Assembly (NCBI RefSeq): GCF_900176435.1
Contig: NZ_FWYE01000003.1
Location: 145,368 to 209,367 of the forward strand
Direction: 5' to 3'
Length of the DNA stretch: 64,000 nt
From: Picrophilus oshimae DSM 9789
Lineage (GTDB): Archaea; Thermoplasmatota; Thermoplasmata; Thermoplasmatales; Thermoplasmataceae
The notes beneath the pieces were generated by a model that searched no databases, was not told where the DNA came from, and saw only the letters and a program-made list of their open reading frames with translations. Position 1 is the stretch's first letter. Every line of letters begins with the position of its first letter. Positions 26,594 through 35,545 of the stretch are shown here, in pieces. Both the position numbers and the translations under genes were made by a program.

Positions 26594-27826
26594 TTAATCA
26601 CCTTTTAATATTTCCATTGCCCTGGTTATTGATATTTTATTCTCCCTTATCATTTTATCTGCTATTTTATCTATATCATCACCTGTTGCACCTGCGGCAA
26701 TGGCCACATTCCTTGCATGGAGCTTCATGTGTCCTCTCTGTATGCCCTCATCCGCCAGGGCCCTCAGTGCGGCAAAGTTCTGGGACAGACCAACCGATGC
26801 CAGGACACATGATAGATCCCTTGCGTTTTCTACATTTAATATCTTCATTGCTATTCTTGAGATCTCTGAGCTCCTTGTTGTTCCACCGACTGTACCTATG
26901 GCAACAGGTATCTCTATGCTGCCAACAAGATCCCCGTTTTCATTTTTATAATATCTGGTCAATGGTTTGTATCCATTCAATGATGCATAGGCATGTGCAT
27001 TTGCCTCCTGTGCCCTGAAATCGTTGAGTGTCGCAAGAAGCACGGCATCTATACCGTTCATTATGCCCTTGTTATGTGTTGCTGCCCTGAATACATCATG
27101 CTCAGCAAATTTATATGCATATATAATGTTATCAACAGTTCTCTCCCCTATTAAATCCTTTGGAAAAACGGCCCTTGCATATGCCATTCTCAGCGGGGTT
27201 AAATTGCTCATTATTCTTAAAATAACACGTCCCTTTGTTATCTCCTCTATAAAAGGTGAAACATACTCACACATTGTGTTTATTATATTTGCACCCATGG
27301 CCTCCTGGACATCTATTTTTAAATAAATTATCATCATGTCATCAAAGATCTTTATTTCAAGATCCTTTGCACCGGCACCAAGGCTTTTTAACGTACTGCT
27401 TCTTGTATTTGCCATCTCAAGGATCCTGGCCTTGTTTTTCATTATATTTATCCTTGCAAGCTCAGGATCATTAATATCAACAATTTGTATCTGGCCATAC
27501 ATCATTGGCTCGCTTGCATATGCAGTGAAGCCACCTCCTGCCCTTGCAATCCTTGCACCGTTTGAGCATGCGGCAACAACTGATGGCTCCTCTATTGCCA
27601 TTGGTATTAGATAATCCCTGCCATTGATAAGAAAATTTGTGGCAATGCCCATTGGTAAATATATCCTTGAGACAACATTTTCTATAATGTGATCTGCGGT
27701 TTCCATTGGCATAACCCAGGATGATAATTTATTTATATCTTCATCTGTTAAATTTGAAAACTCCATTAATTTTTGAAGCCTTTCGTTTATGCTCATCTTA
27801 TGGAAATTATGTATATTTGATTCCAT
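26594..27826 (-). CDS. hmgA: Hydroxymethylglutaryl-CoA reductase, class II type
   Basis: Reduces HMG-CoA to mevalonate, the committed step for archaeal isoprenoid lipids. The 410-residue sequence matches the class II (Pseudomonas mevalonii-type) enzyme. It has LPMGIATNFLINGRDYL near 57-73, the catalytic Glu in AIEEPS near 77-82, DAMGANII, the catalytic Lys in THNKGIMNGIDA, and the late GHMKLHARN with the catalytic His. No N-terminal membrane domain. First gene of a three-gene minus-strand operon with the TPR protein and hydrolase. Thermoplasmatales are known for class II enzymes, probably acquired from bacteria. Confidence 0.95.
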   Translation of the reverse strand: MESNIHNFHKMSINERLQKLMEFSNLTDEDINKLSSWVMPMETADHIIENVVSRIYLPMGIATNFLINGRDYLIPMAIEEPSVVAACSNGARIARAGGGFTAYASEPMMYGQIQIVDINDPELARINIMKNKARILEMANTRSSTLKSLGAGAKDLEIKIFDDMMIIYLKIDVQEAMGANIINTMCEYVSPFIEEITKGRVILRIMSNLTPLRMAYARAVFPKDLIGERTVDNIIYAYKFAEHDVFRAATHNKGIMNGIDAVLLATLNDFRAQEANAHAYASLNGYKPLTRYYKNENGDLVGSIEIPVAIGTVGGTTRSSEISRIAMKILNVENARDLSCVLASVGLSQNFAALRALADEGIQRGHMKLHARNVAIAAGATGDDIDKIADKMIRENKISITRAMEILKGD

Positions 27827-28042
27827 TAATTGAGTATAACATATTTTATTAATAATTTTCTTTTATTATTTTTGTAAATTATCTTTAATAATTAATATAA
27901 AGAAGATACTCATATGTTATATCAATACCTGATGTTATCTTATAATTAAATGATGCCCTTAGCTTCCGAGAACGTTGAAATTTTTATGATAATTGCAATT
28001 AAAATATTTATTAAAGCATTGATTATTTTATTATAATATAAA

Positions 28043-28117
28043 CGGGCTCGGTGGGATTTGAACCCACGATCACCGACTTAGAAGGACGGTGCCTTATCCA
28101 TGCTAGGCCACGAGCCC
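28043..28117 (-). tRNA. tRNA-Arg (anticodon UCU)
   Basis: Cloverleaf on the minus strand: acceptor GGGCTCG paired with CGAGCCC, discriminator G, D stem GCCT/AGGC, anticodon loop CTTCTAA (anticodon TCT), T arm GTGGG-TTCAAAT-CCCAC. It reads AGA/AGG, the main Arg codons here. The anticodon stem CCGTC/GTCGG has a T-T mismatch at the 30-40 pair. CCA is not encoded and no intron is seen. A TATA-like ATATATAAAT at 28131-28140 lies just upstream. The T loop starts TTCAAAT. Confidence 0.95.
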
Positions 28118-28155
28118 AGTTCGTAATGTTATATATAAATTTAAGAGTTTCGATG

Positions 28156-29364
28156 CTATCTGCTTGCTATTTTTATTGTGTTCACTTTTCTTTTACTGTA
28201 ATAGAACATTGAATTTATTGCAATGTAGGAAAGGCCGGTTATTAAGGTGCCAATACCAAAGATTATCCAGAATATTGATGCATCCGAATAAAAGTATGAC
28301 AGAACGTAAAGCCCAATAATTGATCCTGAAAGTGAGCCAAAGCTTGTTATTAAATTGTATATTCCTATGTATGTACCCCTCAAATTTGATGGTGCTATCA
28401 ATGTGATTATTGTCTGTGTTGTTGGTGCAACAAAATCCTCGCCTATTGTCATTACAGACATTGATATTAAGAAGAATTCAAGGTCATGTCCAAAGGCCAG
28501 TATTATATATCCTATAAAATAAAATACAACCCCTATTGATCTGCCTATAACAGGGCTCATCCTGTTTAATATATTATATATTGGATACTGAAAAATAACA
28601 ACAAGCAGGCCATTTACGGCATATATATATGCAAGATAAAGTATTGGCAATTTCTCTATATCAAATGCGAACAGTGTTAATGAAGCGCCCCTCTGTCTTA
28701 AAAACAGCATAAGAACTATGCCAATTATTGAAAATATTAAAAAGAATCTGTCATTGAAGAGATGGCTTAGCTTTTTCGCATATATTTTCTCCTTTATTGG
28801 TATGTATGTTTCCTTAACGTTGAAGTAAAGTATTATTATTTCAATAAATGTTGCTATTCCGGCAAGCAAGAATATGTATCCGAAATTGTATGTTGCAAGC
28901 ACAGCACCTGCTATTGGGCCTATGGCCGCACCGGCGTTTGCAAGAACCCTGACTATGGTATAACCTGATAATCTCTGTGATTCTGATGTTATATCTGCTA
29001 TTGCTGCCTCGATGGCCGGATATTGAAGTGCATTTACTATTATTGTCATTTCAAACAGTGCTATTAATATTATATATGATAAATTATAATAAACAGTTAA
29101 AAACATCAATATGTAAAGGAAACCGGCCGGTATCGGTATAAATATAAGAAAGAATCTTCTGCCTATTTTATCAGTCATTGCGCCAGAGTAATACTGAACA
29201 AGGGACATTAAAAACGTTGAAAAACCGAGTATTATGCCTGTTAAAATAAATGATAAATGGTATATAAAAACGAATATCAATGGAAGAAATATAAACGACG
29301 AAACACGACCTGTAGTTCTTATCAGCCTTGTGAGGCCTAGATACCATACCCTTTTATCCATCAC
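28156..29364 (-). CDS. MFS transporter, drug/metabolite efflux-like
   Basis: A 402-residue membrane protein with about 12 segments. The loop 2-3 motif is GAMTDKIGRRFFLI near 62-75. The long central loop ends at IPIKEKIYAKKLSHLF. The layout fits the DHA/multidrug efflux branch rather than sugar porters. It overlaps the upstream MFS gene by 4 bp, so the two carriers are probably made together and could pair. Substrate unknown. The start MMDKR offers two adjacent Met codons. Confidence 0.88.
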   Translation of the reverse strand: MMDKRVWYLGLTRLIRTTGRVSSFIFLPLIFVFIYHLSFILTGIILGFSTFLMSLVQYYSGAMTDKIGRRFFLIFIPIPAGFLYILMFLTVYYNLSYIILIALFEMTIIVNALQYPAIEAAIADITSESQRLSGYTIVRVLANAGAAIGPIAGAVLATYNFGYIFLLAGIATFIEIIILYFNVKETYIPIKEKIYAKKLSHLFNDRFFLIFSIIGIVLMLFLRQRGASLTLFAFDIEKLPILYLAYIYAVNGLLVVIFQYPIYNILNRMSPVIGRSIGVVFYFIGYIILAFGHDLEFFLISMSVMTIGEDFVAPTTQTIITLIAPSNLRGTYIGIYNLITSFGSLSGSIIGLYVLSYFYSDASIFWIIFGIGTLITGLSYIAINSMFYYSKRKVNTIKIASR

Positions 29365-30593
29365 TTTGCATCAACATCCCTTTTTGTGAAGATCCTTCCC
29401 TTATAGTATGATTTCAATAAATCATAGTAAACTATGCCTCCAATAGCCTGTATTATGCCGCCTATTATCAAAGGCAGGCCCAGAGAGTAATCCATTAAAT
29501 AGCCAGAAAGACCTGTTGTAAGTTGCGCACTCCTGTTTGAAACTCCCTGTATGCTTGTTCCCGTGCCATAATCCTCCCTGTTTATTCCACGCACATTTAT
29601 GGCACCACGCATTGGTGAGCCAATACCGGCTATTCCCATTCTTATTATATATAATGCCGATGCAATAATTAAATACGGCGTAAAGGCAAGTATAACAAAG
29701 AACGCTCCCTGAATAACATGGGCAACGGACGCTATGAATAACGAGTTCACCCTGCCGTTTATGTACCTGCCAGATACAAATGAGCCAATGGCAGTGCTTG
29801 CATATGCAACAGTGTATATATCACCGACATAAGATGGCCCTATGTGAAAGCTTAACTCAAACCAGAGTGGCAGAAGTGGCATCATTATTCCTATCGCTGC
29901 TGCATTTATTGTATTCGGCGCTATGATCTTTAATAAATATTTAAAGCTCTCCTTTTTCATCATCCTTGTTGTCTTCTTTGGTCTTCTAAATTCCTTTAGC
30001 ATTGCAAGGGAAATCACAGATACAAGAACAAGTGCAAATGAAACGTAGAAGAATATGTGATAAAACTCAATTATATTCACATAGCTTTTGAATATTATAT
30101 ATGATCCAAGCATAAGGCCACTAAATATTGAAAAGAATGATGCAGTTGCATTCAAAAGAGACAGTCTCTGAACCCTTAAATTGTCAACATCATAGCTGCT
30201 TGCAACGTATGCCGTCATTCCAGGGGAAAAGGCTCCACGCATTCCGCCAGCACCGCCTGTTATTCCGGCTATAATTGCACCCAGGGCTATTAAATATATA
30301 TTTGTTGAAACAGCCAGTATCAGCATTCCTACAAGAGGAAATAATTCTCCTATGAATAGTACCCTTGAATAACCTATACGATCACCGGCCGTTCCAAGGA
30401 AAAATGTTAAAAAGACATTGAAGATTGTTATTGGGACATATAATAGACCTATAAAGGTAACCGGATAATGAAGCGCATGAAGGTACAGCGATAATGATAA
30501 AGTAACGAATATCAGTGAAACGGATCTGGCCGCCCTTGATATTAAGAGGAATTTAAATGATCTGTCTACCTCATCGTAGGAATCGGTGAACAT
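29361..30593 (-). CDS. MFS transporter
   Basis: A 410-residue membrane protein with about 12 segments and the loop 2-3 motif GTAGDRIGYSRVL near 68-80. It has a GGAGGMRGAFSPG turn near 117 and a RMGIAGIGSPMRGA turn in the second half, pseudo-symmetric halves typical of this fold. Middle gene of a DedA-MFS-MFS minus-strand group, 28 bp after the DedA gene and overlapping the next MFS gene by 4 bp. Only modest resemblance to its neighbour is visible, so recent tandem duplication is unlikely. Substrate unknown. Confidence 0.87.
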   Translation of the reverse strand: MFTDSYDEVDRSFKFLLISRAARSVSLIFVTLSLSLYLHALHYPVTFIGLLYVPITIFNVFLTFFLGTAGDRIGYSRVLFIGELFPLVGMLILAVSTNIYLIALGAIIAGITGGAGGMRGAFSPGMTAYVASSYDVDNLRVQRLSLLNATASFFSIFSGLMLGSYIIFKSYVNIIEFYHIFFYVSFALVLVSVISLAMLKEFRRPKKTTRMMKKESFKYLLKIIAPNTINAAAIGIMMPLLPLWFELSFHIGPSYVGDIYTVAYASTAIGSFVSGRYINGRVNSLFIASVAHVIQGAFFVILAFTPYLIIASALYIIRMGIAGIGSPMRGAINVRGINREDYGTGTSIQGVSNRSAQLTTGLSGYLMDYSLGLPLIIGGIIQAIGGIVYYDLLKSYYKGRIFTKRDVDAK

Positions 30594-30621
30594 ATATAGA
30601 TATTATTTACTACTATATTAT

Positions 30622-31275
30622 TTATTTGTTTAAAGTCTTCCTGGGTTTTATCGCAAGGTAATAGTAAACAATGATTATTGCCGCTATAAAGGCTATTATT
30701 GCAATGTATGTTAAATTATTAAAGAATCCAAGAATGGTCTCCCATCTTGATCCAAGCAGTATTCCAAGGTATATTAATATCGAATCCCAGACAAGATCCC
30801 CTGCGATAGTATATAATGAAAACTGACCCAAATCCATGTTTGCTATTCCTGCAGGTATAGATATAAATGTTCTGAAAACAGGTAAAAACCTGGTTGTGAA
30901 AACTGACAGCTTGCCATATTTTTCAAACCAGATCTTGGATTTATCTATTGTATCCCTATTCAACATTAGGTACCTTCCGTATTTTATTATAAATGGATCG
31001 CCGCCATACCTTCCTATTGCATATGCTATGAGGGCCCCTGTTAAATTGCCGACAGTGCCAACTATTAATAATATTATAATAGAAGCGTATCTATTAAAAG
31101 GATCAAGCATGCCATAGTATGCCAGGTAGCCAGAAAATGGCATGACAACCTCTGATGGAACCGGCAATAACATGCCTTCAAGGAGCATCAAAAAGAAGAC
31201 TCCCGGATATCCAAGCTTTATTATTATATACTCAACGAAGTGAATAATTGCTACTATTATGTTGCCTATGCTCAT
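30622..31275 (-). CDS. DedA/SNARE-associated family membrane protein
   Basis: A 217-residue protein with family signatures: the re-entrant loop EGMLLPVPSEVVMPFSGYLA near 33-52, the GNLTGALIAYAIGRYGG block near 73-89, and the basic RFLPVFRTFISIPAGIANM block near 129-147. DedA proteins are membrane transporters or lipid scramblases needed for envelope integrity and proton-motive-force handling. First gene of a minus-strand group with two MFS carriers. Confidence 0.92.
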   Translation of the reverse strand: MSIGNIIVAIIHFVEYIIIKLGYPGVFFLMLLEGMLLPVPSEVVMPFSGYLAYYGMLDPFNRYASIIILLIVGTVGNLTGALIAYAIGRYGGDPFIIKYGRYLMLNRDTIDKSKIWFEKYGKLSVFTTRFLPVFRTFISIPAGIANMDLGQFSLYTIAGDLVWDSILIYLGILLGSRWETILGFFNNLTYIAIIAFIAAIIIVYYYLAIKPRKTLNK

Positions 31276-31355
31276 TTAAAAATGAAATTTAAATTATGTA
31301 TATAACCATATTTAATTATTTTACAATGATTAATAATTTTTGGCTTCGTGGTAAA

Positions 31356-31363
31356 TTTAATAT
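31356..31363 (+). promoter_or_regulatory. TATA-like box for the beta-hydroxyacid dehydrogenase gene
   Basis: TTTAATAT is centred about 25 bp before the ATG at 31385. Confidence 0.4.
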
Positions 31364-31384
31364 TCATGTCATCTTTATATTATC

Positions 31385-32227
31385 ATGAACGTTGGCGTTC
31401 TTGGTCTTGGAAGGATGGGCAGTGGTATGGCATACACGCTACTAAAAAAGAACTTTAATGTTACAGGTTACGATGTAAACAAGATGGCCTACGGAAGATT
31501 TAACGGTATAAAAAACTTCAAGCCTGCGGACTCCATTGACGATCTATATAATAACGATGCAGTTATATTTTCATTGCCAACCGGTCTTGAGGTTAAGCAG
31601 GCACTTTCAAGTTATAATAATAAATCGATAATAATAGATACAACAACACTTGATATAAGGGAACTGCACGAAAATCTGGCAATAATAAACAATTCAAAAA
31701 ATTATCTAACATGCAGGCTCGAACGCGGCCCAAAGGAGGCAAACGAGGGCGACCTTGCAATGTTTGTCGGCGGTGACATGGAGACATATAATAAAATAAA
31801 TAATCTCTTTGATGCCCTTGGCACACACGTTTTCATAGGCACCCATGAACAGGCAACAATGATGAAGTTAATAAGCAATATGATAGGCACGGCCATAGTC
31901 GATCTTCTCGGTCAGGTCTCGGTGGTTATAGAACGGGCTGGTATAGACAAGGACACTGCCATAAGGGCATTATCCCTTGGCGGTGCAAACACCGTTGAAT
32001 TGTTCAGGCTGCCGTGGCAGATCTCATCCAAATACGAGCCATCGTTCTCTCTTGAACTTGCCCAGCACGTAATAGAAATGGCAATAAACTCATCAAGGGA
32101 GCTTGGTATAGAGGAGATTCCCATGGTTCAGTTAAATAATACCATGATGAAGCTGGGCCTTAAAATGAATCTTGGTTCAAAGGATGTATCAGAAATAGCA
32201 GAGCTCTATAAGAAATTAAATAAATAA
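31385..32227 (+). CDS. Beta-hydroxyacid dehydrogenase (3-hydroxyisobutyrate/6-phosphogluconate-like)
   Basis: A 280-residue NAD(P)-dependent dehydrogenase. The Rossmann motif GLGRMGSGMAYTL is at 7-19. The substrate-binding region, normally DAPVSGG, is CRLERGPKEANEGDLAMFVGG here, and the catalytic Lys lies in MKLISNMIG near 160. The changed substrate segment implies a substrate other than hydroxyisobutyrate; glyoxylate/succinic semialdehyde-type reductases are alternatives. Monocistronic, followed 37 bp later by the DtxR-type regulator on the same strand. Confidence 0.88.
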   Translation: MNVGVLGLGRMGSGMAYTLLKKNFNVTGYDVNKMAYGRFNGIKNFKPADSIDDLYNNDAVIFSLPTGLEVKQALSSYNNKSIIIDTTTLDIRELHENLAIINNSKNYLTCRLERGPKEANEGDLAMFVGGDMETYNKINNLFDALGTHVFIGTHEQATMMKLISNMIGTAIVDLLGQVSVVIERAGIDKDTAIRALSLGGANTVELFRLPWQISSKYEPSFSLELAQHVIEMAINSSRELGIEEIPMVQLNNTMMKLGLKMNLGSKDVSEIAELYKKLNK

Positions 32228-32264
32228 TGGAAAATGTTATCTATAAAATTAATGATATATATAC

Positions 32265-32882
32265 ATGAACTTCAAGAACAATCTTGAGGATTATTTAAAG
32301 GAGATTTATAACAACATGGATGCATTCGGCAGTGCAAATGAATCAATGATAAGTAAAAGGTTAAAGGTTTCAATGCCGACAGTTTCAGAGTATCTTGATA
32401 AATTAAGGAACCGCGGTTTAATAAAGAGTATAGGCCGTGATATACTTTTAACGGACAGGGGTATGAAGCTTGCATACCCAGTTATAAAAAGACATAGAAT
32501 AGCCGAGGTTATGGCATTAAAGATCTTTGAGGTGCCATGGGAGGAAACAGATTCGGAGGTAATGGATTTAGAGCACGCAATAAACGATAAGTACGTTCCA
32601 TACGTTATTAAAAATCTGGGAAATCCTGATAGATGCCCCCATGGAAATCCAATAAATCCCGATCAAAAAATGAATGATAAATCCATATTTTCTGTTGAAC
32701 CAGGCGTTTATACGCTCTCAAGGATAGTCTATGAGGATATATCAATATTAAAAAAGCTTGTTGAAATCAATGCATTTCCTGGCACAGAGATAAAAATAGA
32801 AAAAAACGATAAAATAAATGTTATTTGCAAGGGCTATGTATCGTTTTCAGATAAGGAGGCAATGGCAATAAGGGTTTTTTAG
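32265..32882 (+). CDS. DtxR/MntR-family metal-dependent transcriptional regulator
   Basis: A 205-residue repressor. The N-terminal winged helix spans 1-65, with recognition region VSMPTVSEYLDKLRNRGLI. The dimer/metal domain has HRIAEVMALKIFEVPW and DLEHAI, followed by the CPHGNPI signature near 123. In DtxR the residues C102, E105 and H106 bind metal; here the Glu-His pair is kept while the Cys position reads Met. A C-terminal FeoA/SH3-like domain (ITLS then GTEIKIEKND) is present. It probably controls iron or manganese genes; a perfect DtxR-type palindrome lies before the Nramp-like gene at 48.1 kb. Confidence 0.9.
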   Translation: MNFKNNLEDYLKEIYNNMDAFGSANESMISKRLKVSMPTVSEYLDKLRNRGLIKSIGRDILLTDRGMKLAYPVIKRHRIAEVMALKIFEVPWEETDSEVMDLEHAINDKYVPYVIKNLGNPDRCPHGNPINPDQKMNDKSIFSVEPGVYTLSRIVYEDISILKKLVEINAFPGTEIKIEKNDKINVICKGYVSFSDKEAMAIRVF

Positions 32883-33739
32883 GATTCGAATATTGGGTTT
32901 TTCTCCTTTACAAAGGTGTTTCTTCTGAGATCTATTATTGCCTGGTTTATCTCATCCATTGTGTTCATAACTATTGGGCCGTACCATGCAACCGGCTCCT
33001 TCAAAGGCTTTCCGCTCATAAACATGAATTGACCCTGTCCATAGATCGTTATGCGATCGCCCGGTTCTGAAAGTATAATGGCATCACCCTTTTCGTATCT
33101 GTTATTTTTTATCATTATATATCCATCGAAGATGTATATTATCGTTCTATAGGATTCCACTGTTTTAAATACTATCTCATCATCGTTTAGCATTACATGC
33201 ATGTATGTTACATCCTGGGTTCCGCCATCGTAGTACCCGTAGTCCTTGCCGAATCTTCCAGCTATTAACTTTATTTTGCTGTTTTCTATTTCTATTAAAG
33301 GTATGTCATTTGCCTTTAATGATCTGTAAACCGGTGTTGTCATCTTTTTGTTCCCTGGAAGGTTTACCCAGAGCTGGAAGCCGGACATCTCTGTGTATAT
33401 CTTTTTATTTTCCTCAATGTACCCTGGCATCTCCTCATGAAATATGCCACTGCCAGCGGTCATCCACTGTGTATCACCTGGATAAATTGTTCCCCTGTTA
33501 CCCTCGCTGTCATGATGCTCAACCTTTCCATTTAATACATATGTAACTGTTTCTATGCCCCTGTGTGGATGCCACGGAAATCCATTGATGTAATCTTCTA
33601 TTCTGTTTGATCCAAAGTTGTCAAGCAGTAAAAATGGGTCTGTTAAATCCGTTATGTTTGAAAATACCCTCATCAATTTGACCCCTGCACCATCGTACGT
33701 GTACCTGCCATTTATTACCTTCTCTATAAATTTCTCCAT
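32879..33739 (-). CDS. Pirin family protein
   Basis: A 286-residue bicupin. The N-terminal cupin has the metal motif FPWHPHRGIETVTYV (His pair near 54-59) and EHHDSEGNRG, then MTAGSGIFHEEMP, all pirin signatures. The C-terminal cupin is less conserved. Pirins bind Fe and some are quercetin dioxygenases; the role here is open. It is divergent from an HxlR-type regulator, with repeated operator-like elements in the 93-bp gap, suggesting control by that regulator. The stop overlaps the convergent dtxR-like gene by 4 bp. Confidence 0.93.
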   Translation of the reverse strand: MEKFIEKVINGRYTYDGAGVKLMRVFSNITDLTDPFLLLDNFGSNRIEDYINGFPWHPHRGIETVTYVLNGKVEHHDSEGNRGTIYPGDTQWMTAGSGIFHEEMPGYIEENKKIYTEMSGFQLWVNLPGNKKMTTPVYRSLKANDIPLIEIENSKIKLIAGRFGKDYGYYDGGTQDVTYMHVMLNDDEIVFKTVESYRTIIYIFDGYIMIKNNRYEKGDAIILSEPGDRITIYGQGQFMFMSGKPLKEPVAWYGPIVMNTMDEINQAIIDLRRNTFVKEKNPIFES

Positions 33740-33774
33740 GATTTACCCTCAATTTACTTTATAAATTTAATATA

Positions 33775-33804
33775 TTTATGATACTTAAATACTTTATGAT
33801 ACTT
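33775..33804. promoter_or_regulatory. Paired 12-bp direct repeats, candidate HxlR operator
   Basis: TTTATGATACTT occurs at 33775-33786 and again, identical, at 33793-33804 (period 18). Two more TACTT units lie at 33755-33759 and 33790-33794. They occupy the gap between pirin (minus) and the HxlR-type gene (plus). The second copy runs into the TATA-like TTTATATA at 33803-33810, which is 27 bp before the regulator ATG, so a bound protein would block that promoter. Binding by the adjacent regulator is inferred from position. Confidence 0.5.
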
Positions 33805-33832
33805 TATATACATCTGATATATTACAGTAAAC

Positions 33833-34141
33833 ATGATCAATGAGAAAATGAAATGTCCACTGTCATCAGCAATAAAGGATATCGGCGGTGAGTGGGATAT
33901 TATAATAATAAGGTTTCTCCTGGAAAAGGACATGAGATTCAACGAGCTTTTAAAATCAATAAATGGAATAAGCTCTAAAACGCTGTCAGGTGCATTGAAG
34001 AGGCTATCAAATGCAAACATAGTATCAAGGAATGTTGTATCAACGCAACCGTTCTCGGTTATATACTCACTTACAGACAAGGGAAGGGATCTTAAAAATG
34101 TTATAGAGAACCTTGAATCCTGGGAGAAAAAATGGGATTAA
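33833..34141 (+). CDS. HxlR-family winged-helix transcriptional regulator
   Basis: A 102-residue regulator with the HxlR core: CPLSSAIKDIGGEWDIIIIRFLL (8-30, N-terminal Cys), MRFNELLKSINGISSKTLSGALKRL (recognition helix), and the wing TQPFSVIYSLTDKGRDL. The conserved Cys near residue 8 is the redox or electrophile sensor position in this family. It is divergent from pirin, a common arrangement for HxlR regulators and their targets. Its stop overlaps the convergent 107-residue gene by 4 bp. Confidence 0.92.
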   Translation: MINEKMKCPLSSAIKDIGGEWDIIIIRFLLEKDMRFNELLKSINGISSKTLSGALKRLSNANIVSRNVVSTQPFSVIYSLTDKGRDLKNVIENLESWEKKWD

Positions 34142-34461
34142 TGCTTTTTATGATAAAACCATCTGTTTTCGTATAAATAGAAATAACCACCATTTTTTAG
34201 ATATATTCTATCGCTATTCTCACCGATGTTGTGAAAGCATAGATTTGATGATTTTACGACCTTTTTTACACAGTCCATTCTGTTCCTGCATTTATTTAAT
34301 TTCTTTCTTAAATTCGATATATTCTCCTTTTCCTTTTTATTCTTCTCGCTCTGCCTTGTTATATATCCGGGCTCGAACCTCTGCCTGGAGGAATGCTTTC
34401 TCTTCTTTCTGTAGATAAATCCAGTTCTTGGTGCTATTGATCTTTTTGGTACCACAGCCAT
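34138..34461 (-). CDS. Hypothetical basic protein, 107 residues
   Basis: Not recognised. Very basic in the first 60 residues (KKRKHSSRQR, KNKKEKE, LRKKLNKCRNR), which form a probable helix, then a C-terminal beta part, GGYFYLYENRWFYHKKH. Cys near 58, 64 and 75 could bind metal. The charge suggests a nucleic-acid-associated protein. It is convergent with the HxlR gene and 36 bp from the alcohol dehydrogenase gene on its other side. Confidence 0.55.
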   Translation of the reverse strand: MAVVPKRSIAPRTGFIYRKKRKHSSRQRFEPGYITRQSEKNKKEKENISNLRKKLNKCRNRMDCVKKVVKSSNLCFHNIGENSDRIYLKNGGYFYLYENRWFYHKKH

Positions 34462-34497
34462 TGAAAATAAATTAATTTCATGGTATTTAGTATTTTC

Positions 34498-35502
34498 CTA
34501 TTTATTTAAATCTATTAAAATCCTGCCGTTGTTCCTTTTATTTATCATATCATCAAATGCCCTGTTAACATCATTTAAAGAGACCTTATCGAAGATTCTT
34601 GGACTTATCCTTTTTTCAGATGATAGCTGAAGCGCCTCTGAGACGTCTTTTCTTGTTGAGCTCAGGCTTCCTATAATTTTATTTCCCTTCATTATGATTA
34701 AACCTATTGGCATCTCTGCACTTGCCGGCCTCACATTTCCTATTAATACCAGTGAGCCGCCGGTCTTTAAGGACCTTAAGGATTCATTAAATGTATCCTT
34801 TCCAACGATTTCAAGTACAATGTCGGCACCGCCGTAATTTTTTACGTCTTTTGAATAACTGCCTGAAACAACGTAATCAGCACCTGCTTCATAGATGGCC
34901 TTCTTCTTCCATTCAGAAGTTGTTTCAGCTATGACCGTGGCACCATAGGTTTTTGCTATTTCAATAGCGTGCATGCCAACGCCCCCGCCGGCGCCTGTTA
35001 TTAAAACTGTTTTTTTCTCTGATATATTCCCAATCCTGAGTGCATGTATTATCATGCCTGTTACGCAGGCCGCTATTACGGAGCTTTCCTCAGGAATGTT
35101 GTCAGGTACGTGGACCAATGAATTCATATTTACGTTTATATATTTCCTGTATGCGCCGTTTACGGACTCACCGAAGATCCTTTTGTTTACGCAAAGGTTT
35201 TCATTTCCGGAAAGGCAGAATTCACATTTTCCACATGGTATGTATATCAGGCTTGAAACCCTTTCATTGATATTAAATGACTCAACGTTTTTTCCCTTTT
35301 TTATAATTCTTCCTGATATCTCGTGACCTGGTATAACAGGTATATTAACCCTGGGCTGGAAGCCCTGCATTGTTAATATGTCCCTGTAGCATATTCCAGT
35401 ATATCTCTGTTCTATGACAACCTCATCATCGCCTGGCTCTGGCTCCTCTATATCATCTATTTCAAGCTCTGAGTTCAGTTTTTTCAAAAATGCTGCCTTC
35501 AT
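34498..35502 (-). CDS. Zinc-dependent alcohol dehydrogenase
   Basis: A 334-residue medium-chain dehydrogenase. Catalytic zinc site: C37 (GICYRDI) and GHEISGR near 60; structural zinc loop CGKCEFCLSGNENLC near 91-105. The NAD(P) motif VLITGAGGGVGMHAIEIAK starts near 165. Length and order are normal. In thermoacidophiles such enzymes act on alcohols or sugars; the missing glucose-dehydrogenase features argue for an alcohol dehydrogenase. Single minus-strand gene followed upstream by an aldo/keto reductase. Confidence 0.92.
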   Translation of the reverse strand: MKAAFLKKLNSELEIDDIEEPEPGDDEVVIEQRYTGICYRDILTMQGFQPRVNIPVIPGHEISGRIIKKGKNVESFNINERVSSLIYIPCGKCEFCLSGNENLCVNKRIFGESVNGAYRKYINVNMNSLVHVPDNIPEESSVIAACVTGMIIHALRIGNISEKKTVLITGAGGGVGMHAIEIAKTYGATVIAETTSEWKKKAIYEAGADYVVSGSYSKDVKNYGGADIVLEIVGKDTFNESLRSLKTGGSLVLIGNVRPASAEMPIGLIIMKGNKIIGSLSSTRKDVSEALQLSSEKRISPRIFDKVSLNDVNRAFDDMINKRNNGRILIDLNK

Positions 35503-35545
35503 GGTATAATATGATGATTAATCTAATCTATTTTTCCAGGGGTAA

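Noticed and set aside
27940..27990. C/D-box small RNA in the gap before tRNA-Arg (TGATG-like and CTGA-like motifs)
   Set aside because: The boxes are not in C-D'-C'-D order and there is no terminal stem.
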